A program made the position numbers and the translations under genes. Under the pieces are notes generated by a model. It was not told the origin of the DNA and ran no database searches. It saw nothing but the letters and a program-made list of their open reading frames with translations. A stretch of DNA of 64,000 bases from an uncultured Nitrospiraceae bacterium (GTDB lineage: Bacteria > Nitrospirota > Thermodesulfovibrionia > Thermodesulfovibrionales > Dissulfurispiraceae): NCBI GenBank assembly GCA_903822005.1, contig CAIJNL010000009.1:1-64000 (forward strand), given 5' to 3'. Shown here piece after piece: positions 24,826 through 35,286 of this stretch (position 1 is the first letter of the stretch; every line of letters starts with the position of its first letter).

Positions 24826-27657
24826 CTATTTTACGACCCACTGGGTGCCGCAGATGTACTGGAAATCACAGGACGGGCAGACCTTCTTCCTGTCATGCGC
24901 CTGTGAAAAGGGAACCAGCGGGTCTGTTATTTCTTTAAGCAGTCTGAATATAACTGTCTTCAGCGACGCAAACGTCTCTGCCTGCGATGCTCCGCCGAAG
25001 AGGGGAAGTTCAACATCGCTGCTTATCTGTGAGCGGCCTAACAGAAGAAAAACCGCCTCAAGATCTTCTATCGGCTTTCTTTTATCCGCAGTGTAAAGCA
25101 GGAGGTAGAACGGAAGCTGAAGGCTTCCTATGGCCTTGTCCCAAGTCTCACGCCTGTTGATGTCGAGTTTTTCGGCATCTATCCTCAGGTAATTTGCGCT
25201 GGAGCCTGTCTTGTAATCAACAATAACGGTCTTGTCATCCCGCTGCTCAACGCTGTCCAGCCTTCCGCTCAGATTAAAGGAGTCCTCCCTTATCCGTATC
25301 AGTTCTTCGCTTGCCAGTATAGTCACTTTCTTTCCCTTGACGAGAGGCAGATAATAATATTTAAGCACGTCAGCCAGATGTCTCCTGACCTGTCTTTTCA
25401 GAAAATAGAGGGCGCCGGAAGGGTCAGCTCCGTATCTGTCCGCAAATAGCTCTTCCACAATAGAGTCCATCTGCCTGACTGCCAGATCTGTTTCCCTGAG
25501 CGGTCTGCCTTTCTTGTCGAGAAAATAACGCACCAGGATGGAATGGACAAAATTTCCGAGATCATCGCGTTCAATGTTCCCGGTCATCTCTTCTCTCCGG
25601 CCAAGGCCGAGCACAGAGGCGTAGTAGAACTGGAGCTGACACTTGAGATAACGGTTCAGCGCGGTCGCACTGTAGTTGAAGTCCTTGAGAAAGGCGACCA
25701 TTGCATCGGTTTTTTCAATCGGGTCTGTTGCGCTGTTTGTGAGTTTTACCTGGTACTGGACAGGTCTGATGTAGGACTTGTCGCCCGTCGTCCTGTCCTT
25801 TTTCTGCCTTTCCCACAGGAGCTTTTCTACAAACCTCGACCGCTCTATTTTGCTGTTTTCAATAAAGAAAAGATGCACCTTCCTGGCTCCCTTCAGCAGC
25901 GTGTCGAAATAATAGGCGGCGAGTTTGTCCCTGTCAATATAAGTCGGAAGTCCGAGGATCTCGCGGGCCTTGAAAGGAAGCAGGGTCTCTTCCTTTCTCG
26001 TATTCGGAAGGATTTCCTCATTGGCATCGAGGACATATACAGTGTCGAACTTCAGGTTCCTGGTCTCAAGGGCCCCGAGGACCTGCAGCCCCCTGACAGG
26101 CGTGCCTGTAAAAGGTGTATGGCCGGTCGTTATATATTTTTTGAAAAATATAAAGTAGCTGGACCTGTCCGAAAAGACCAGGTCTTTCATCATGGACCTC
26201 ATAAGTACATCAAGGGACGTTACGAAGGACTCCGAGAACGGATAAAAAAGAGGATGCAGTCTTGCAGTGCTGTTGTTGAAGACAAAAAGGAGCACCTCAA
26301 TACATTTTCCCGCAAAGTCCCCGATCCCTTTGAAAGAAAGGAATCTTTCAAGAGTATTTTTGTGAATGGCCTTCAGATGCGCCCTGATCTCTGCTTCGCC
26401 TGCCTGCGCCTCGTCTTTTGGCAGTTTCCCCAAGACCTCCCTGAACAGGGTTTCACTATTCTCGATCTCTTCAATGGTTGTGAATGTTTTAGCCTTGTTC
26501 CTGAGGAGCTCTTTCTCGATGGTATGGAACATCACTCGAGTGGTCTCGGACTTGCCCCTGTAATAAATGTTTTTCGTGTAGGGATGGAGAACGAATTTCA
26601 GGTAGTCGGGGATATATATTCTGTCCATGTCCATCGAATTGATGAGTTCCATGAGGTTATTGAGAAAACCGAAGACAGGCGTACGGTGCAGGGGATAACC
26701 GAGCGATACATTGTATTCATCCTCGGGAATGGCCGAGAGGCCCTGGCGCAGAAGAGGGAAAAGTGTTTCTGAAGCAGGCAGGACAATCACCGTGTTCTCG
26801 TCGGGAATATTCCCCGAATCGAATTCTTCGCCGAGTATGTTTCCAAGTGCAAAGACCTCGCCATGGGTGTCGGGGCTGCTGTAAAAGCAGACTTCCGGCT
26901 CCGAGTCCGGGCCCTCATTCGTAATGCAGGTTATGCCGAGTTCTTCAAGTTTCTCATTCAGTCCTGCCCCGTCCTGGAAGATAAAGACAGTATTATCGCA
27001 AGAGAACATTTTCCGGAACAGGGACTTTTCAGCCCTGGTGAGGGCAAAGAATCCGGCGACAATAATACGATCATATTTGCCAGGTCCGGTTTCGTCCAGC
27101 TTTTCAGATGCAAGATGATATCTAACCGACCTGGTAGAAAGGCGGAGTGCGGCAATATCTTTGTAGAATTGCTCATAAAAGTGAGACAGGGACTGTAATC
27201 TTTCTATCGTCTGCTCAGGAACGCCCTCTGCGATGAAGGAGTCGATTCCTTTGACCATAGAGGGGCGTATGCCTTCAATGGTCAGCTCCTCTATGTCGCG
27301 GTAAATTTTCAGCCCGAGGTGGAAAAAACTGTCAGGAGTCATGAATCCACTTCCCCCAAGAGGCATAGCGGCCTTCCTGTGGATATTGTAAAGCAGGGCC
27401 ACGGCGTCTATGCTCTCGATCTTTCTGCCGGACCCCGGTCCTTCGAACAGGGAATCGACGAACTCATCCATCGAAAAGACCCTCGGCGGGATGAAGCCTG
27501 ATCCTACCTTTGACGCCAGCATCTTTCTGAGAAAATGGGCCGGTCTCTTGCCCGGGAATATCACCAGGGATGAAGAGTAGTCTTTTTCATACCCGGTCAA
27601 ATGGGACATTACTTCTTCGATAAGACTTTTGTTAGAAGGGATTACAATTGTGTTCAC
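24826..27657 (-). CDS. addB: AddB-like helicase-nuclease subunit with PD-(D/E)XK domain
   Basis: Subunit of a RecBCD/AddAB-type enzyme that resects double-strand breaks. The 943-aa protein has the AddB layout: an N-terminal helicase-like half without a recognisable Walker A (SLVIFPGKRPAHFLRK), then a C-terminal PD-(D/E)XK nuclease with RLDSVEQ and VDYKTGSS. Four cysteines (one near residue 673 in YLKCQLQ, three near the end in CPSCDFQYIC) are the iron-sulfur staple of AddB nucleases. The start is GTG overlapping the end of addA by 4 bp. Sequence is far from the Bacillus protein, so AddB is a type-level call. Confidence 0.85.
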   Translation of the reverse strand: MNTIVIPSNKSLIEEVMSHLTGYEKDYSSSLVIFPGKRPAHFLRKMLASKVGSGFIPPRVFSMDEFVDSLFEGPGSGRKIESIDAVALLYNIHRKAAMPLGGSGFMTPDSFFHLGLKIYRDIEELTIEGIRPSMVKGIDSFIAEGVPEQTIERLQSLSHFYEQFYKDIAALRLSTRSVRYHLASEKLDETGPGKYDRIIVAGFFALTRAEKSLFRKMFSCDNTVFIFQDGAGLNEKLEELGITCITNEGPDSEPEVCFYSSPDTHGEVFALGNILGEEFDSGNIPDENTVIVLPASETLFPLLRQGLSAIPEDEYNVSLGYPLHRTPVFGFLNNLMELINSMDMDRIYIPDYLKFVLHPYTKNIYYRGKSETTRVMFHTIEKELLRNKAKTFTTIEEIENSETLFREVLGKLPKDEAQAGEAEIRAHLKAIHKNTLERFLSFKGIGDFAGKCIEVLLFVFNNSTARLHPLFYPFSESFVTSLDVLMRSMMKDLVFSDRSSYFIFFKKYITTGHTPFTGTPVRGLQVLGALETRNLKFDTVYVLDANEEILPNTRKEETLLPFKAREILGLPTYIDRDKLAAYYFDTLLKGARKVHLFFIENSKIERSRFVEKLLWERQKKDRTTGDKSYIRPVQYQVKLTNSATDPIEKTDAMVAFLKDFNYSATALNRYLKCQLQFYYASVLGLGRREEMTGNIERDDLGNFVHSILVRYFLDKKGRPLRETDLAVRQMDSIVEELFADRYGADPSGALYFLKRQVRRHLADVLKYYYLPLVKGKKVTILASEELIRIREDSFNLSGRLDSVEQRDDKTVIVDYKTGSSANYLRIDAEKLDINRRETWDKAIGSLQLPFYLLLYTADKRKPIEDLEAVFLLLGRSQISSDVELPLFGGASQAETFASLKTVIFRLLKEITDPLVPFSQAHDRKKVCPSCDFQYICGTQWVVK

Positions 27658-30600
27658 TGCATACTCTCCACCTGGACGAGGTCAACGAAGGCAATAATGC
27701 CCCTGACGGTTTTCCCGGGATAGACGTCACGCAATATGCTCATGTAGTTCTTCAGCTGAGCAGTATATTTATCAGGCGACTCCCTGTCTTTCCCTGTTTT
27801 ATAGTCGATAACGGTGACGCCGTCATTGTCTATTATCACGCGGTCCATCCTGAAAAGCCTGCCGGCTTTGTCGGAATACTCCTGTTCTTTTCTGATCAGC
27901 CGCCCCGGAGCTGCGGTAAAATACCTTTCCATCTCCCTGTGGCGTACTATCGCGATGACGGGTGTTTTGATTTCATCGTCCGGATAATCCGAGCCCGTCT
28001 CTTCTCTTACAAGGGTTATGATCCCCTGAAGTTCAGTTTCAAAGCTGTCATTCAGTAAGTCGATGAAGGACAATACCCTGTGGATGAACTCGCCTCTCTT
28101 TAATTCTTCTACGGTCAGAAACTTTTCGGGACCGGCTTCGAATTTCAGCTGCTCGTGATGGTGCAGGAGACGGCAGGGAGCAAGAGCCGCCGGCCCTGCA
28201 GAAAGGGTGACATCAGGAACGCGCAGCGGCTTGGCAGATGGGGCGAATTCAGCGGCAGGCAGCAGGACGAACGGATATGTCTTGTCATTGCCTTTGACTC
28301 CGATCACATAAAGCTCTTTCTCGGGGCGGGTAAAACCTACATAGAGGCTGTTAAGTCTGTTCACAAGTTCGCTCATTCTCTCTTCGTCATAGAGGTTCTG
28401 GAGTGTATTGTCACACGCGGCTGTGGTTTTGTTGATCTTGAGGAGGCAGACAGTATCACCATTATCCTCGACAATATATTCGAAGCCCCTGTTTCTAACT
28501 TCATAGAGAAGGACAATCACTACCGGGAATCCCAGACCTTTGGCCTTGTGTACAGTCATCACCTGCACGGCGTCAATGTTTTTCGGAACGGCCAGGTCCC
28601 ATTCAGCGTCGCTCTTTTCATCATCGAGCGCGGTTTCGAGAAAATCTTTCAGGCTGTTAAATCCGCCCCCTTCGAAGTCTTTCACTACTTCCAGTATCTT
28701 GATGAGAGCGGCTTCCTCTTCCGGCATGTCTTCGAAGACTCTGAAGACGGCAAAAACCTCTGTGACCAGATCATACAGAGGCAAAAAACCGGCCGACCTG
28801 AAAAGGCCGTCAAAATATTGTTCCCAAAGGCAGCTGAACTGTCCCTGAAACGCCTTGTACAGGGGGGGATTTTTTCTCTGAGTGAAGCAGAATTCTCTCA
28901 GGCTTCCGATGCCGGCCGCGGGATGGTCTTTTGCGATCGCGGTTTTGAAAACATCGCCCAGTATGAATGTGCCGAAGGAGAAATCATCAGTGGGTGCATC
29001 CAGAAAGTTCATCAGCGATATAATCTCACCGGTTATCTTGCGTCTTCTTACGTCGAGGCTGCTGTGCGATATAAACGGAATTTCCTTTTCGTTCAGCCAG
29101 GTTGTGGCACTGACAGCATCTTCGTTGGTTTGTGTAAGCACGGCAATGTCCCCGTAACGGTATCCTCGGGTGCACAGCTCTTCAATGAGTTCCTGGATCT
29201 TTTTCCGTTCTGCGGGTTCGTCGTCGTTTCTTTCATGCAATGAGACTTCAGCATACCCGTCGCCGTCTATATTTTCTCTCGGTTTCTGGATATATTCGGT
29301 AAGACCGCTTCTGGCGCCGGCCTCCCTGTATTCATCGTTACTGACGAGGTTTTCCCTGAAAACTCTCTCGTTGAATTCAAGTATCCTCTTTCTGCTCCTG
29401 TAGTTGGTGTCAAGTTCGCGGACAGAATGTCCGGCCGAGGGAAACTGGTTCGCTTTCTCAAGGCCTTTCATGATGGTGTAGTCCGCGTTCCGGAAGCCGT
29501 ATATGGCCTGTTTTGTGTCACCAACAACAAAGAGGCTTCCTCCCTGGGAAAGCGAGTTCTCGATCAGTGGCGATAGGTTTTCCCACTGGATGGGAGAGGT
29601 GTCCTGAAACTCATCGATGAGGAAATGAAAGATAGTCTCACCCATCCTGAAATAGACATCGGGGACTATGGAACTGCTGAGGTAAGAGGCAAGCTGCATA
29701 TTGATGTCTTCTATGAAGACCTTGCCCTGCTGTTTCTTAACTAGTTCCACGGTCTCGCTGAAGGCAAGGGAGGCCTTCACGCAGGGCATACACCGTGTGC
29801 GTACGAAATAAACGGTATACTGCCGGGTCAGTTCGCCGACGTCAGACCACATGTTCGATATTCGGTCGAAAGCAACCTGTTCGCCGCCCGTATTTTTTTT
29901 CGGTTTGTTTACCGGAGGATTGGCAAATCCCTTCCCGATCAGATCAGGAAATCTTTTCTCTCTTACCAGCGGGAAGACAGTTACGTAAGATGAATTTCCG
30001 CGTCTGGCAAGCCCTGAAGTTCCGATCTCTTTTTCAATGTCGTTAACAAGCTCGCTTATCCGGTCTTTTATGTTGCTGAGCTCTTTGCTGTAATCCTCGA
30101 TCGCGGCATTTTTTCCTCTTGATGAGAGCTTCCTGTAAATCTTTTTTATTTCGTCAAGGAGCGCTGTTGACGGGTCCCATAAATAGGCTTCAGTGGCCTT
30201 CTTTTGCTCCAGCAGCAGGTCCACGATCTCTTCGATACAGACAGCCTCCGCGGTTCCGTGTTTGACCTTTCGCATAAAAAGATTGAAGGAATGGCCCATA
30301 AGCAGATCGTTGCTCATCAGGATATCGAAGTCCGGGTTATAACCGAAATCGATGGCCGAGGCCTTGAAGACGGTCGTCATGAAACTGTCTATAGTTTTTA
30401 TCTGGAAATCAGAGTAACTGGCGAGTATCTCTTCGATCAGTAGTCCGGCTTTTTTTTGCATCATGTCGTTATCGAGGGAAATTAAATCCGAGAATTCCCC
30501 CAACCCGGCACCGTCTCCGAAGTAGACCTCCTTGAGGCGCGAGAGTGTCCTCTCTTTCATCTCTTTTGCTGCATTGTTGGAAAAAGTAATAGCGAGCATA

Positions 30601-30755
30601 TTCCCGAGGCTGTTTCTGGGGATTCTCTCTGATACAAGAAACTGGACAAGCCTTTCTGTGAGCGTACGAGTCTTTCCTGAGCCGGCTGATGCCTTAAGGA
30701 CCGTAAAGTGCGGGAACTTTAGTTCCGTATCTTTTATTAAAACCGATTCTCCCAT
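27654..30755 (-). CDS. addA: AddA-like UvrD-type helicase with C-terminal nuclease domain
   Basis: The motor subunit of the AddAB-type enzyme, 1033 aa from ATG 30755 (AGGAG upstream; the track start TTG 30770 lacks this). Walker A is KASAGSGKTRT, motif II LIDEFQDTS, and later motifs GDTKQAIYGFRNAD, LDTNYRSR and MTVHKAKGLGFPVV are all clear. The C-terminus carries a RecB-family nuclease core (RVIIDNDGVTVIDYKTGKD). Both subunits therefore have a nuclease, as in AddAB and unlike RecBCD. It is the first gene of the two-gene unit. Chi recognition cannot be judged. Confidence 0.9.
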   Translation of the reverse strand: MGESVLIKDTELKFPHFTVLKASAGSGKTRTLTERLVQFLVSERIPRNSLGNMLAITFSNNAAKEMKERTLSRLKEVYFGDGAGLGEFSDLISLDNDMMQKKAGLLIEEILASYSDFQIKTIDSFMTTVFKASAIDFGYNPDFDILMSNDLLMGHSFNLFMRKVKHGTAEAVCIEEIVDLLLEQKKATEAYLWDPSTALLDEIKKIYRKLSSRGKNAAIEDYSKELSNIKDRISELVNDIEKEIGTSGLARRGNSSYVTVFPLVREKRFPDLIGKGFANPPVNKPKKNTGGEQVAFDRISNMWSDVGELTRQYTVYFVRTRCMPCVKASLAFSETVELVKKQQGKVFIEDINMQLASYLSSSIVPDVYFRMGETIFHFLIDEFQDTSPIQWENLSPLIENSLSQGGSLFVVGDTKQAIYGFRNADYTIMKGLEKANQFPSAGHSVRELDTNYRSRKRILEFNERVFRENLVSNDEYREAGARSGLTEYIQKPRENIDGDGYAEVSLHERNDDEPAERKKIQELIEELCTRGYRYGDIAVLTQTNEDAVSATTWLNEKEIPFISHSSLDVRRRKITGEIISLMNFLDAPTDDFSFGTFILGDVFKTAIAKDHPAAGIGSLREFCFTQRKNPPLYKAFQGQFSCLWEQYFDGLFRSAGFLPLYDLVTEVFAVFRVFEDMPEEEAALIKILEVVKDFEGGGFNSLKDFLETALDDEKSDAEWDLAVPKNIDAVQVMTVHKAKGLGFPVVIVLLYEVRNRGFEYIVEDNGDTVCLLKINKTTAACDNTLQNLYDEERMSELVNRLNSLYVGFTRPEKELYVIGVKGNDKTYPFVLLPAAEFAPSAKPLRVPDVTLSAGPAALAPCRLLHHHEQLKFEAGPEKFLTVEELKRGEFIHRVLSFIDLLNDSFETELQGIITLVREETGSDYPDDEIKTPVIAIVRHREMERYFTAAPGRLIRKEQEYSDKAGRLFRMDRVIIDNDGVTVIDYKTGKDRESPDKYTAQLKNYMSILRDVYPGKTVRGIIAFVDLVQVESMQ

Positions 30756-31057
30756 ATACTCCTCGCTCAATGGTATAGAATCACAGGTGCATGCAGATAA
30801 TGGAGGTTTTGAGAATTGTGTGCATTATATTAACAGTTTCGGCCCTTGCGGTGCAGGCGGAAAGTTGCCTGTGGATCAAGACAGGATTAGTTGCGTACTG
30901 AATAAATGTTAAAATATTCAAGGGAAATGTGATGTCCGGCCTGACGCCGGTATGCCATAATATTAGTTGCCGGGGTTTCCAGTCAGAACATCTCGTCACT
31001 ATTTATCTGCAAACAGGATGACACGGATAAAATAATGTTATATATGATATTGACCTG

Positions 31058-31954
31058 ATGACGAAACCATCGACCCATATAATCGGGATAACACGCACTT
31101 TCTTCACATTCATGTTCACGGTATTGAAGGAATTCAAGCGGAATCAGGGCCTCCTGTTGTCCGGAGCAGTTGCTTATTACACACTTCTCTCCATCGTACC
31201 ACTCTCAATTCTCGCGCTGATTGTATTGCCTAATTTCATAGGAGAGGAGCAGCTGATTCAGACGCTGTCTACATATCTGGAGTTAATGATACCCGGTTAC
31301 GCGTCGACTCTTACCGAGCAGGCGCGTGTTTTTCTGGCTAATCGCCACGTAGTCGGTGTGGTCGGCCTCCTTGTGATGCTTTTTTTCAGTTCCATTGCCT
31401 TTACCGTACTCGAAAATGCCATGTCAGTGATATTCTTCCATAAGGTCAGGATTCATCACCGTCACTTCCTTATCTCCGCGATTATACCCTATGTCTACAT
31501 CCTGCTGATGGGGATGGGGATTTTATTTGTGTCGTTTATTGCAGGGGTGATAGAAACGCTCGAAAACAGGCAATTGTCTCTATTCGGATGGAGCATGGGC
31601 CTTGAGGGCACTTTAGGGGTCGTATTGTATCTGTTGGGGATCATTGGTGAAGTGCTCGTGCTCACTTCAATATATCTGGTTATGCCCGTGATGCGCATAA
31701 GGTTTCGCCATGCCTTGATAGGGGGAATAGCGGCCGCTTTTCTATGGGAGCTCGTGCGGCATGTACTGGTCTGGTATTACTCGGTCCTTTCAATGGTGAA
31801 TTTGATATACGGCTCTTTCGCGACCGCGGTAGTTGCTCTTCTCAGTATCGAGGTTGCAGCGATAATTTTTTTACTTGGAGCGCAGATCATATCAGAGCTT
31901 GAGCGAAAGGACCGTAAATGGGATGATGATGAGTCGGATGGATTTCAGACATAG
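31058..31954 (+). CDS. YihY/BrkB-family inner-membrane protein
   Basis: A 298-aa membrane protein of the YihY/virulence-factor-BrkB (formerly RNase BN) family with about six helices. The signature stretch LLSGAVAYYTLLSIVPLSILAL and the later AAFLWELVRHVLVWYY are typical. It is not a ribonuclease; its molecular function is unsettled. It lies about 100 bp before engB on the same strand. Confidence 0.88.
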   Translation: MTKPSTHIIGITRTFFTFMFTVLKEFKRNQGLLLSGAVAYYTLLSIVPLSILALIVLPNFIGEEQLIQTLSTYLELMIPGYASTLTEQARVFLANRHVVGVVGLLVMLFFSSIAFTVLENAMSVIFFHKVRIHHRHFLISAIIPYVYILLMGMGILFVSFIAGVIETLENRQLSLFGWSMGLEGTLGVVLYLLGIIGEVLVLTSIYLVMPVMRIRFRHALIGGIAAAFLWELVRHVLVWYYSVLSMVNLIYGSFATAVVALLSIEVAAIIFLLGAQIISELERKDRKWDDDESDGFQT

Positions 31955-32056
31955 AGGCGGCGGTCTGTTATAACTGCCGGATTAGCATTTTAGAAGCCGG
32001 GCAGGCAGCTGCTGTTCGGTCATGATACAATTCAATTATGCTGCAAAGGATGAAAA

Positions 32057-32650
32057 ATGAAGATTATATCGGCTAAATGTACCATGAGTGCAGTGGGACC
32101 CGCACAGTACCCGGACACCGGATATCCCGAAATTGTTTTTGCCGGGAGATCCAATGTCGGCAAATCATCCCTTATCAATTCATTATGCTCAAAGCATGGC
32201 CTGGCACGCATTAGTGGTCAACCCGGTAAAACACAGACCATTAATTTTTTCTCCATAAATGAGCAAATGTATCTGGTTGATCTGCCGGGGTATGGTTATG
32301 CGGAAAGATCAAAAGGGCAGCGCAGAGAGTGGGGTGAGTTCATCACTAACTATCTGAGGGACCGCGAAAGACTTGCGCTTATCGTCCATTTGATTGATCT
32401 GAGACATGAGCCTATGGACAATGACAAGGAAGCCTCGGAATGGCTGGCAGGGCTCGGCATACCATATGTAATTGTAGGGACAAAGGCAGACAAAATTGCC
32501 CGCGGCAAGCGTCAAGCCCATATTGCAGCTATCCGTAAAGGTCTGGGACTGACGGCCGATGTTCCGGCTCTCGTTTATTCGAGCGAAACCGGTGAGGGTA
32601 GGGACGATTTGTGGCGTCATGTCAGGGGCATGTTGGCCCTTAAAAAATAA
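32057..32650 (+). CDS. engB: Ribosome biogenesis GTPase EngB/YsxC
   Basis: A TRAFAC-class GTPase needed for large-ribosomal-subunit assembly. The 197-aa protein has G1 GRSNVGKSS, G3 VDLPGYGYA and G4 GTKADK. The G2 region (TQTINFF) is the EngB kind. GGATGAAAAATG-type leader precedes the ATG. Convergent with degP. Confidence 0.96.
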   Translation: MKIISAKCTMSAVGPAQYPDTGYPEIVFAGRSNVGKSSLINSLCSKHGLARISGQPGKTQTINFFSINEQMYLVDLPGYGYAERSKGQRREWGEFITNYLRDRERLALIVHLIDLRHEPMDNDKEASEWLAGLGIPYVIVGTKADKIARGKRQAHIAAIRKGLGLTADVPALVYSSETGEGRDDLWRHVRGMLALKK

Positions 32651-32706
32651 GCAGCGCAGGAAGTACTCATCGCCTCCTGCACTGTTTACTGGTTGCGAAA
32701 CACCCT

Positions 32707-34173
32707 CTATTTTGAGGAGAGAGTTATATAAATAGTCGATCCGTTTCTGAACAGGAGCAGCAGTATGTCGTCTGATGTTTTGATCCCGGAGACGACAGCT
32801 TCATACTCTTTAGTGTCTGTTATCTTTTTTCGGTTTACCTCGAGTATGATATCGCCCGCTGCAATAACACCCGCTGCAGGGCTGTTGTCCTCAACTTCAG
32901 TGACTACGACACCCGTCAAACGCTTTGGCAAGTCCATTTCCCCTTTTATTTCGGATGTCAGGTTTTGAATAATAACTCCATTGAGCAGATTGTCGAATTT
33001 GCCTTTGGCCTTTTGCAGCTTTGAGGGCAATTCGGCGATTAGGACTTCCATTTTCTGCTCTTTTCCGGAACGAAGGACAGTTAACGACACTTTTGTGCCT
33101 GGTGGAATTCCAGCAACCATGTTTCTAAGGGCGGCAGGATCATTGATATCTTTTCCATCAATGGCTGTAATCACATCTCCCCTCTGAATGCCGGCTTTTT
33201 CAGCCGGGCTTCCTTCCACCACATCCCCTACCAATGCGCCTCTGTCCTCTTTTATTCCGAACTGTTTCGCCAGTTCAGGTGTTACAGGCTGTATCGAAAC
33301 CCCGAGCCAGCCCCTCACAACCTTGCCTTTCCTGACCAGATTCTCCATTACGATCTTTGCCATGCTGCTCGGAATTGCGAAGCCAACCCCCTGGTAGCCG
33401 CCTGAAGTGCTGAATATGGCAGTGTTTATTCCAACAAGCTCTCCCCGCACATTGACGAGGGCTCCGCCCGAATTCCCCGGATTAATGGCCGCGTCTGTCT
33501 GAATGAAATCCTCATAGTCAGCTATTCCCACATTCGCCCGGCCAGTAGCGCTAACTATTCCGGAAGTAACGGTCTGGTTCAAACCAAAGGGATTGCCAAT
33601 TGCAATTACTGTTTCGCCGACTTTTAATTTGTCGGAATCACCAATCCTGATTGACGGAAGGTGGTCAGAATCAATTTTTATCACGGCCAGATCGGTCTTG
33701 GGATCAATACCGACGACCTTGCCCTTGAACTCGCGCTTATCGGATAACTTGACCTTGATTTCATCAGCATCCTTGATCACATGATAATTGGTCAGGATAT
33801 AACCGTCCTTATCCACTATTACCCCGGAACCGAGCCCGGACTGCTTAAACTTCCGTGATTTTCCGGGCTGGCCAAATTCGTCTCCAAAAAATCTTTTGAA
33901 TAAAGGGTCATCAAAAAAAGGAGATTGCATGCCTGGTAATTTTACTGTTTTGGCCGAAGATATATTTACTACGGCAGGTTTTACCGCGGCAACCACTTCT
34001 GCCATGGCCTGCCCCGTCTTCGTCAGGATCTCGATGGATTCGGCCGATATTTTGGCGTCTTCAGTGTAAGCCTTCGAATGCCAGCCGAAGTTTGAGGAGA
34101 TGACCAGCCCTATAATCAGTCCGGATGTCAGAAGAATTGCTCCATAGACTAAACTGCTTTTTTTCTTAATCAT
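32707..34173 (-). CDS. degP: Periplasmic serine protease, DegP/HtrA family
   Basis: A 488-aa Do-like protease/chaperone of the periplasm. An N-terminal membrane segment (about 8-27) serves as signal or anchor. The trypsin-like domain has His131 (TNYHVIKDAD), Asp161 (DPKTDLAVIK) and Ser235 (NPGNSGGALV). Two PDZ domains follow (about 275-370 and 400-485), with ADVITAIDGKD-like segments. It is alone on the minus strand with no two-component or rpoE genes near; stress induction is likely but not shown by the sequence. Confidence 0.93.
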   Translation of the reverse strand: MIKKKSSLVYGAILLTSGLIIGLVISSNFGWHSKAYTEDAKISAESIEILTKTGQAMAEVVAAVKPAVVNISSAKTVKLPGMQSPFFDDPLFKRFFGDEFGQPGKSRKFKQSGLGSGVIVDKDGYILTNYHVIKDADEIKVKLSDKREFKGKVVGIDPKTDLAVIKIDSDHLPSIRIGDSDKLKVGETVIAIGNPFGLNQTVTSGIVSATGRANVGIADYEDFIQTDAAINPGNSGGALVNVRGELVGINTAIFSTSGGYQGVGFAIPSSMAKIVMENLVRKGKVVRGWLGVSIQPVTPELAKQFGIKEDRGALVGDVVEGSPAEKAGIQRGDVITAIDGKDINDPAALRNMVAGIPPGTKVSLTVLRSGKEQKMEVLIAELPSKLQKAKGKFDNLLNGVIIQNLTSEIKGEMDLPKRLTGVVVTEVEDNSPAAGVIAAGDIILEVNRKKITDTKEYEAVVSGIKTSDDILLLLFRNGSTIYITLSSK

Positions 34174-34503
34174 CTCTGATCTGTTCCTCCATTCTTGATT
34201 CTAATTCAGTTATTAGATGTTCTTTGGCAAAACTCGCGTTTGTTTAAAAAAAAGACGCCGAGCCCACAAAACAAAACCGGAACATATTTCAGTACAGATT
34301 ACTTGTAAATAATCGGAGGCAATTTCAGATCGAAAGTGCCATAATTATTTTTTTATCATAATCGTGAATGCTTGTCAAGTCTTCTTTGAATGAGAATGCA
34401 ATACTTATAAATTAAGCGCATTTAGTGTTAAAGGGCTTGATTGCTCGAAAATCATGGCAAATGGTAGACTTAAAGACAAATCAAATCTGTCGTGGAGGGT
34501 ACT
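34174..34503. other. Intergenic region between degP and the slipin gene
   Basis: 330 bp between divergent genes. It is AT-rich, with a run of A residues near 34247 and a long T-run near 34350. It must hold the promoters of both genes, but I could not pick convincing -35/-10 pairs. No short gene was seen. Confidence 0.5.
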
Positions 34504-35283
34504 ATGGAAGCAATATTCCAGGTGTTCACGCCTTTTGTCTTTGTCATTGTTCTTGTTGTTTACATCCTTTCCAGCGCTATCAGGATTCTCAAGGAATACG
34601 AAAGAGGCGTGATCTTCAGGCTCGGACGTATAATTCCAATCAAGGGTCCGGGCCTTGTCCTTATATGGCCGATCATCGACAAGCTGGTCAGGGTCAGCCT
34701 CAGGACTATCACCATGGATGTGCCCCCTCAGGATATCATCACCCGCGATAATATTACTGTCAAGGTCAATGCTGTAATTTATTTCAGGCCGATAGATCCG
34801 ATTAAGGCAATAACGGAAGTCGAGGATTTCTACTATGCGACCTCGCAGATTGCTCAGACCACTCTCCGCAGCATTCTTGGTCAGAGTACGCTCGATGATC
34901 TTCTTATCAACAGGGAACAGCTTAATGCGGAGCTGCAGAAGGTAATAGATACCCAGACCGAACCCTGGGGTGTAAAGGTTTCGACGGTTGAAGTTAAGAA
35001 TGTGGACCTTCCGCAGGAGATGCTCAGGGCGATTGCGAAGCAGGCAGAGGCAGAGAGAGAAAGACGCGCAAAGGTCATTCATGCTGAAGGTGAATATCAG
35101 GCGTCACAGAAACTTGCTGATGCGGCCAAGATCATTTCATCCCAGCCCGCAACTCTCCAGCTAAGATTTCTCCAGACGTTGACCGAAATCGCAACAGAGA
35201 AGAATTCGACTATTATTTTCCCGGTGCCGATAGATTTGATCTCTACCTTCATGAAAACGTTTGGAAAGGATACAGGGAAATAA
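34504..35283 (+). CDS. Slipin (stomatin/SPFH-family membrane protein)
   Basis: A 259-aa SPFH protein: one N-terminal membrane hairpin or helix (about 8-25), then the band-7 domain with [27 protein letters not shown], and a C-terminal coiled coil ([22 protein letters not shown]). Slipins form membrane rings and are often clipped by NfeD proteases; here no nfeD is next to it. ATG 34504 with GGAGGG is preferred to the GTG four codons earlier. A VTT membrane protein starts 3 nt after it. Confidence 0.92.
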   Translation: MEAIFQVFTPFVFVIVLVVYILSSAIRILKEYERGVIFRLGRIIPIKGPGLVLIWPIIDKLVRVSLRTITMDVPPQDIITRDNITVKVNAVIYFRPIDPIKAITEVEDFYYATSQIAQTTLRSILGQSTLDDLLINREQLNAELQKVIDTQTEPWGVKVSTVEVKNVDLPQEMLRAIAKQAEAERERRAKVIHAEGEYQASQKLADAAKIISSQPATLQLRFLQTLTEIATEKNSTIIFPVPIDLISTFMKTFGKDTGK

Positions 35284-35286
35284 ACA

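Noticed and set aside
25543-29243. Long plus-strand ORFs (409 and 362 aa) opposite addB and addA
   Set aside because: They lie wholly antisense to genes with clear helicase and nuclease motifs, have no ribosome-binding sites and show no domain pattern.
34405-35082. 225-aa minus-strand ORF opposite the slipin gene
   Set aside because: Composition is that of a shadow frame of the SPFH coiled coil; the plus-strand gene has family motifs and a ribosome-binding site.
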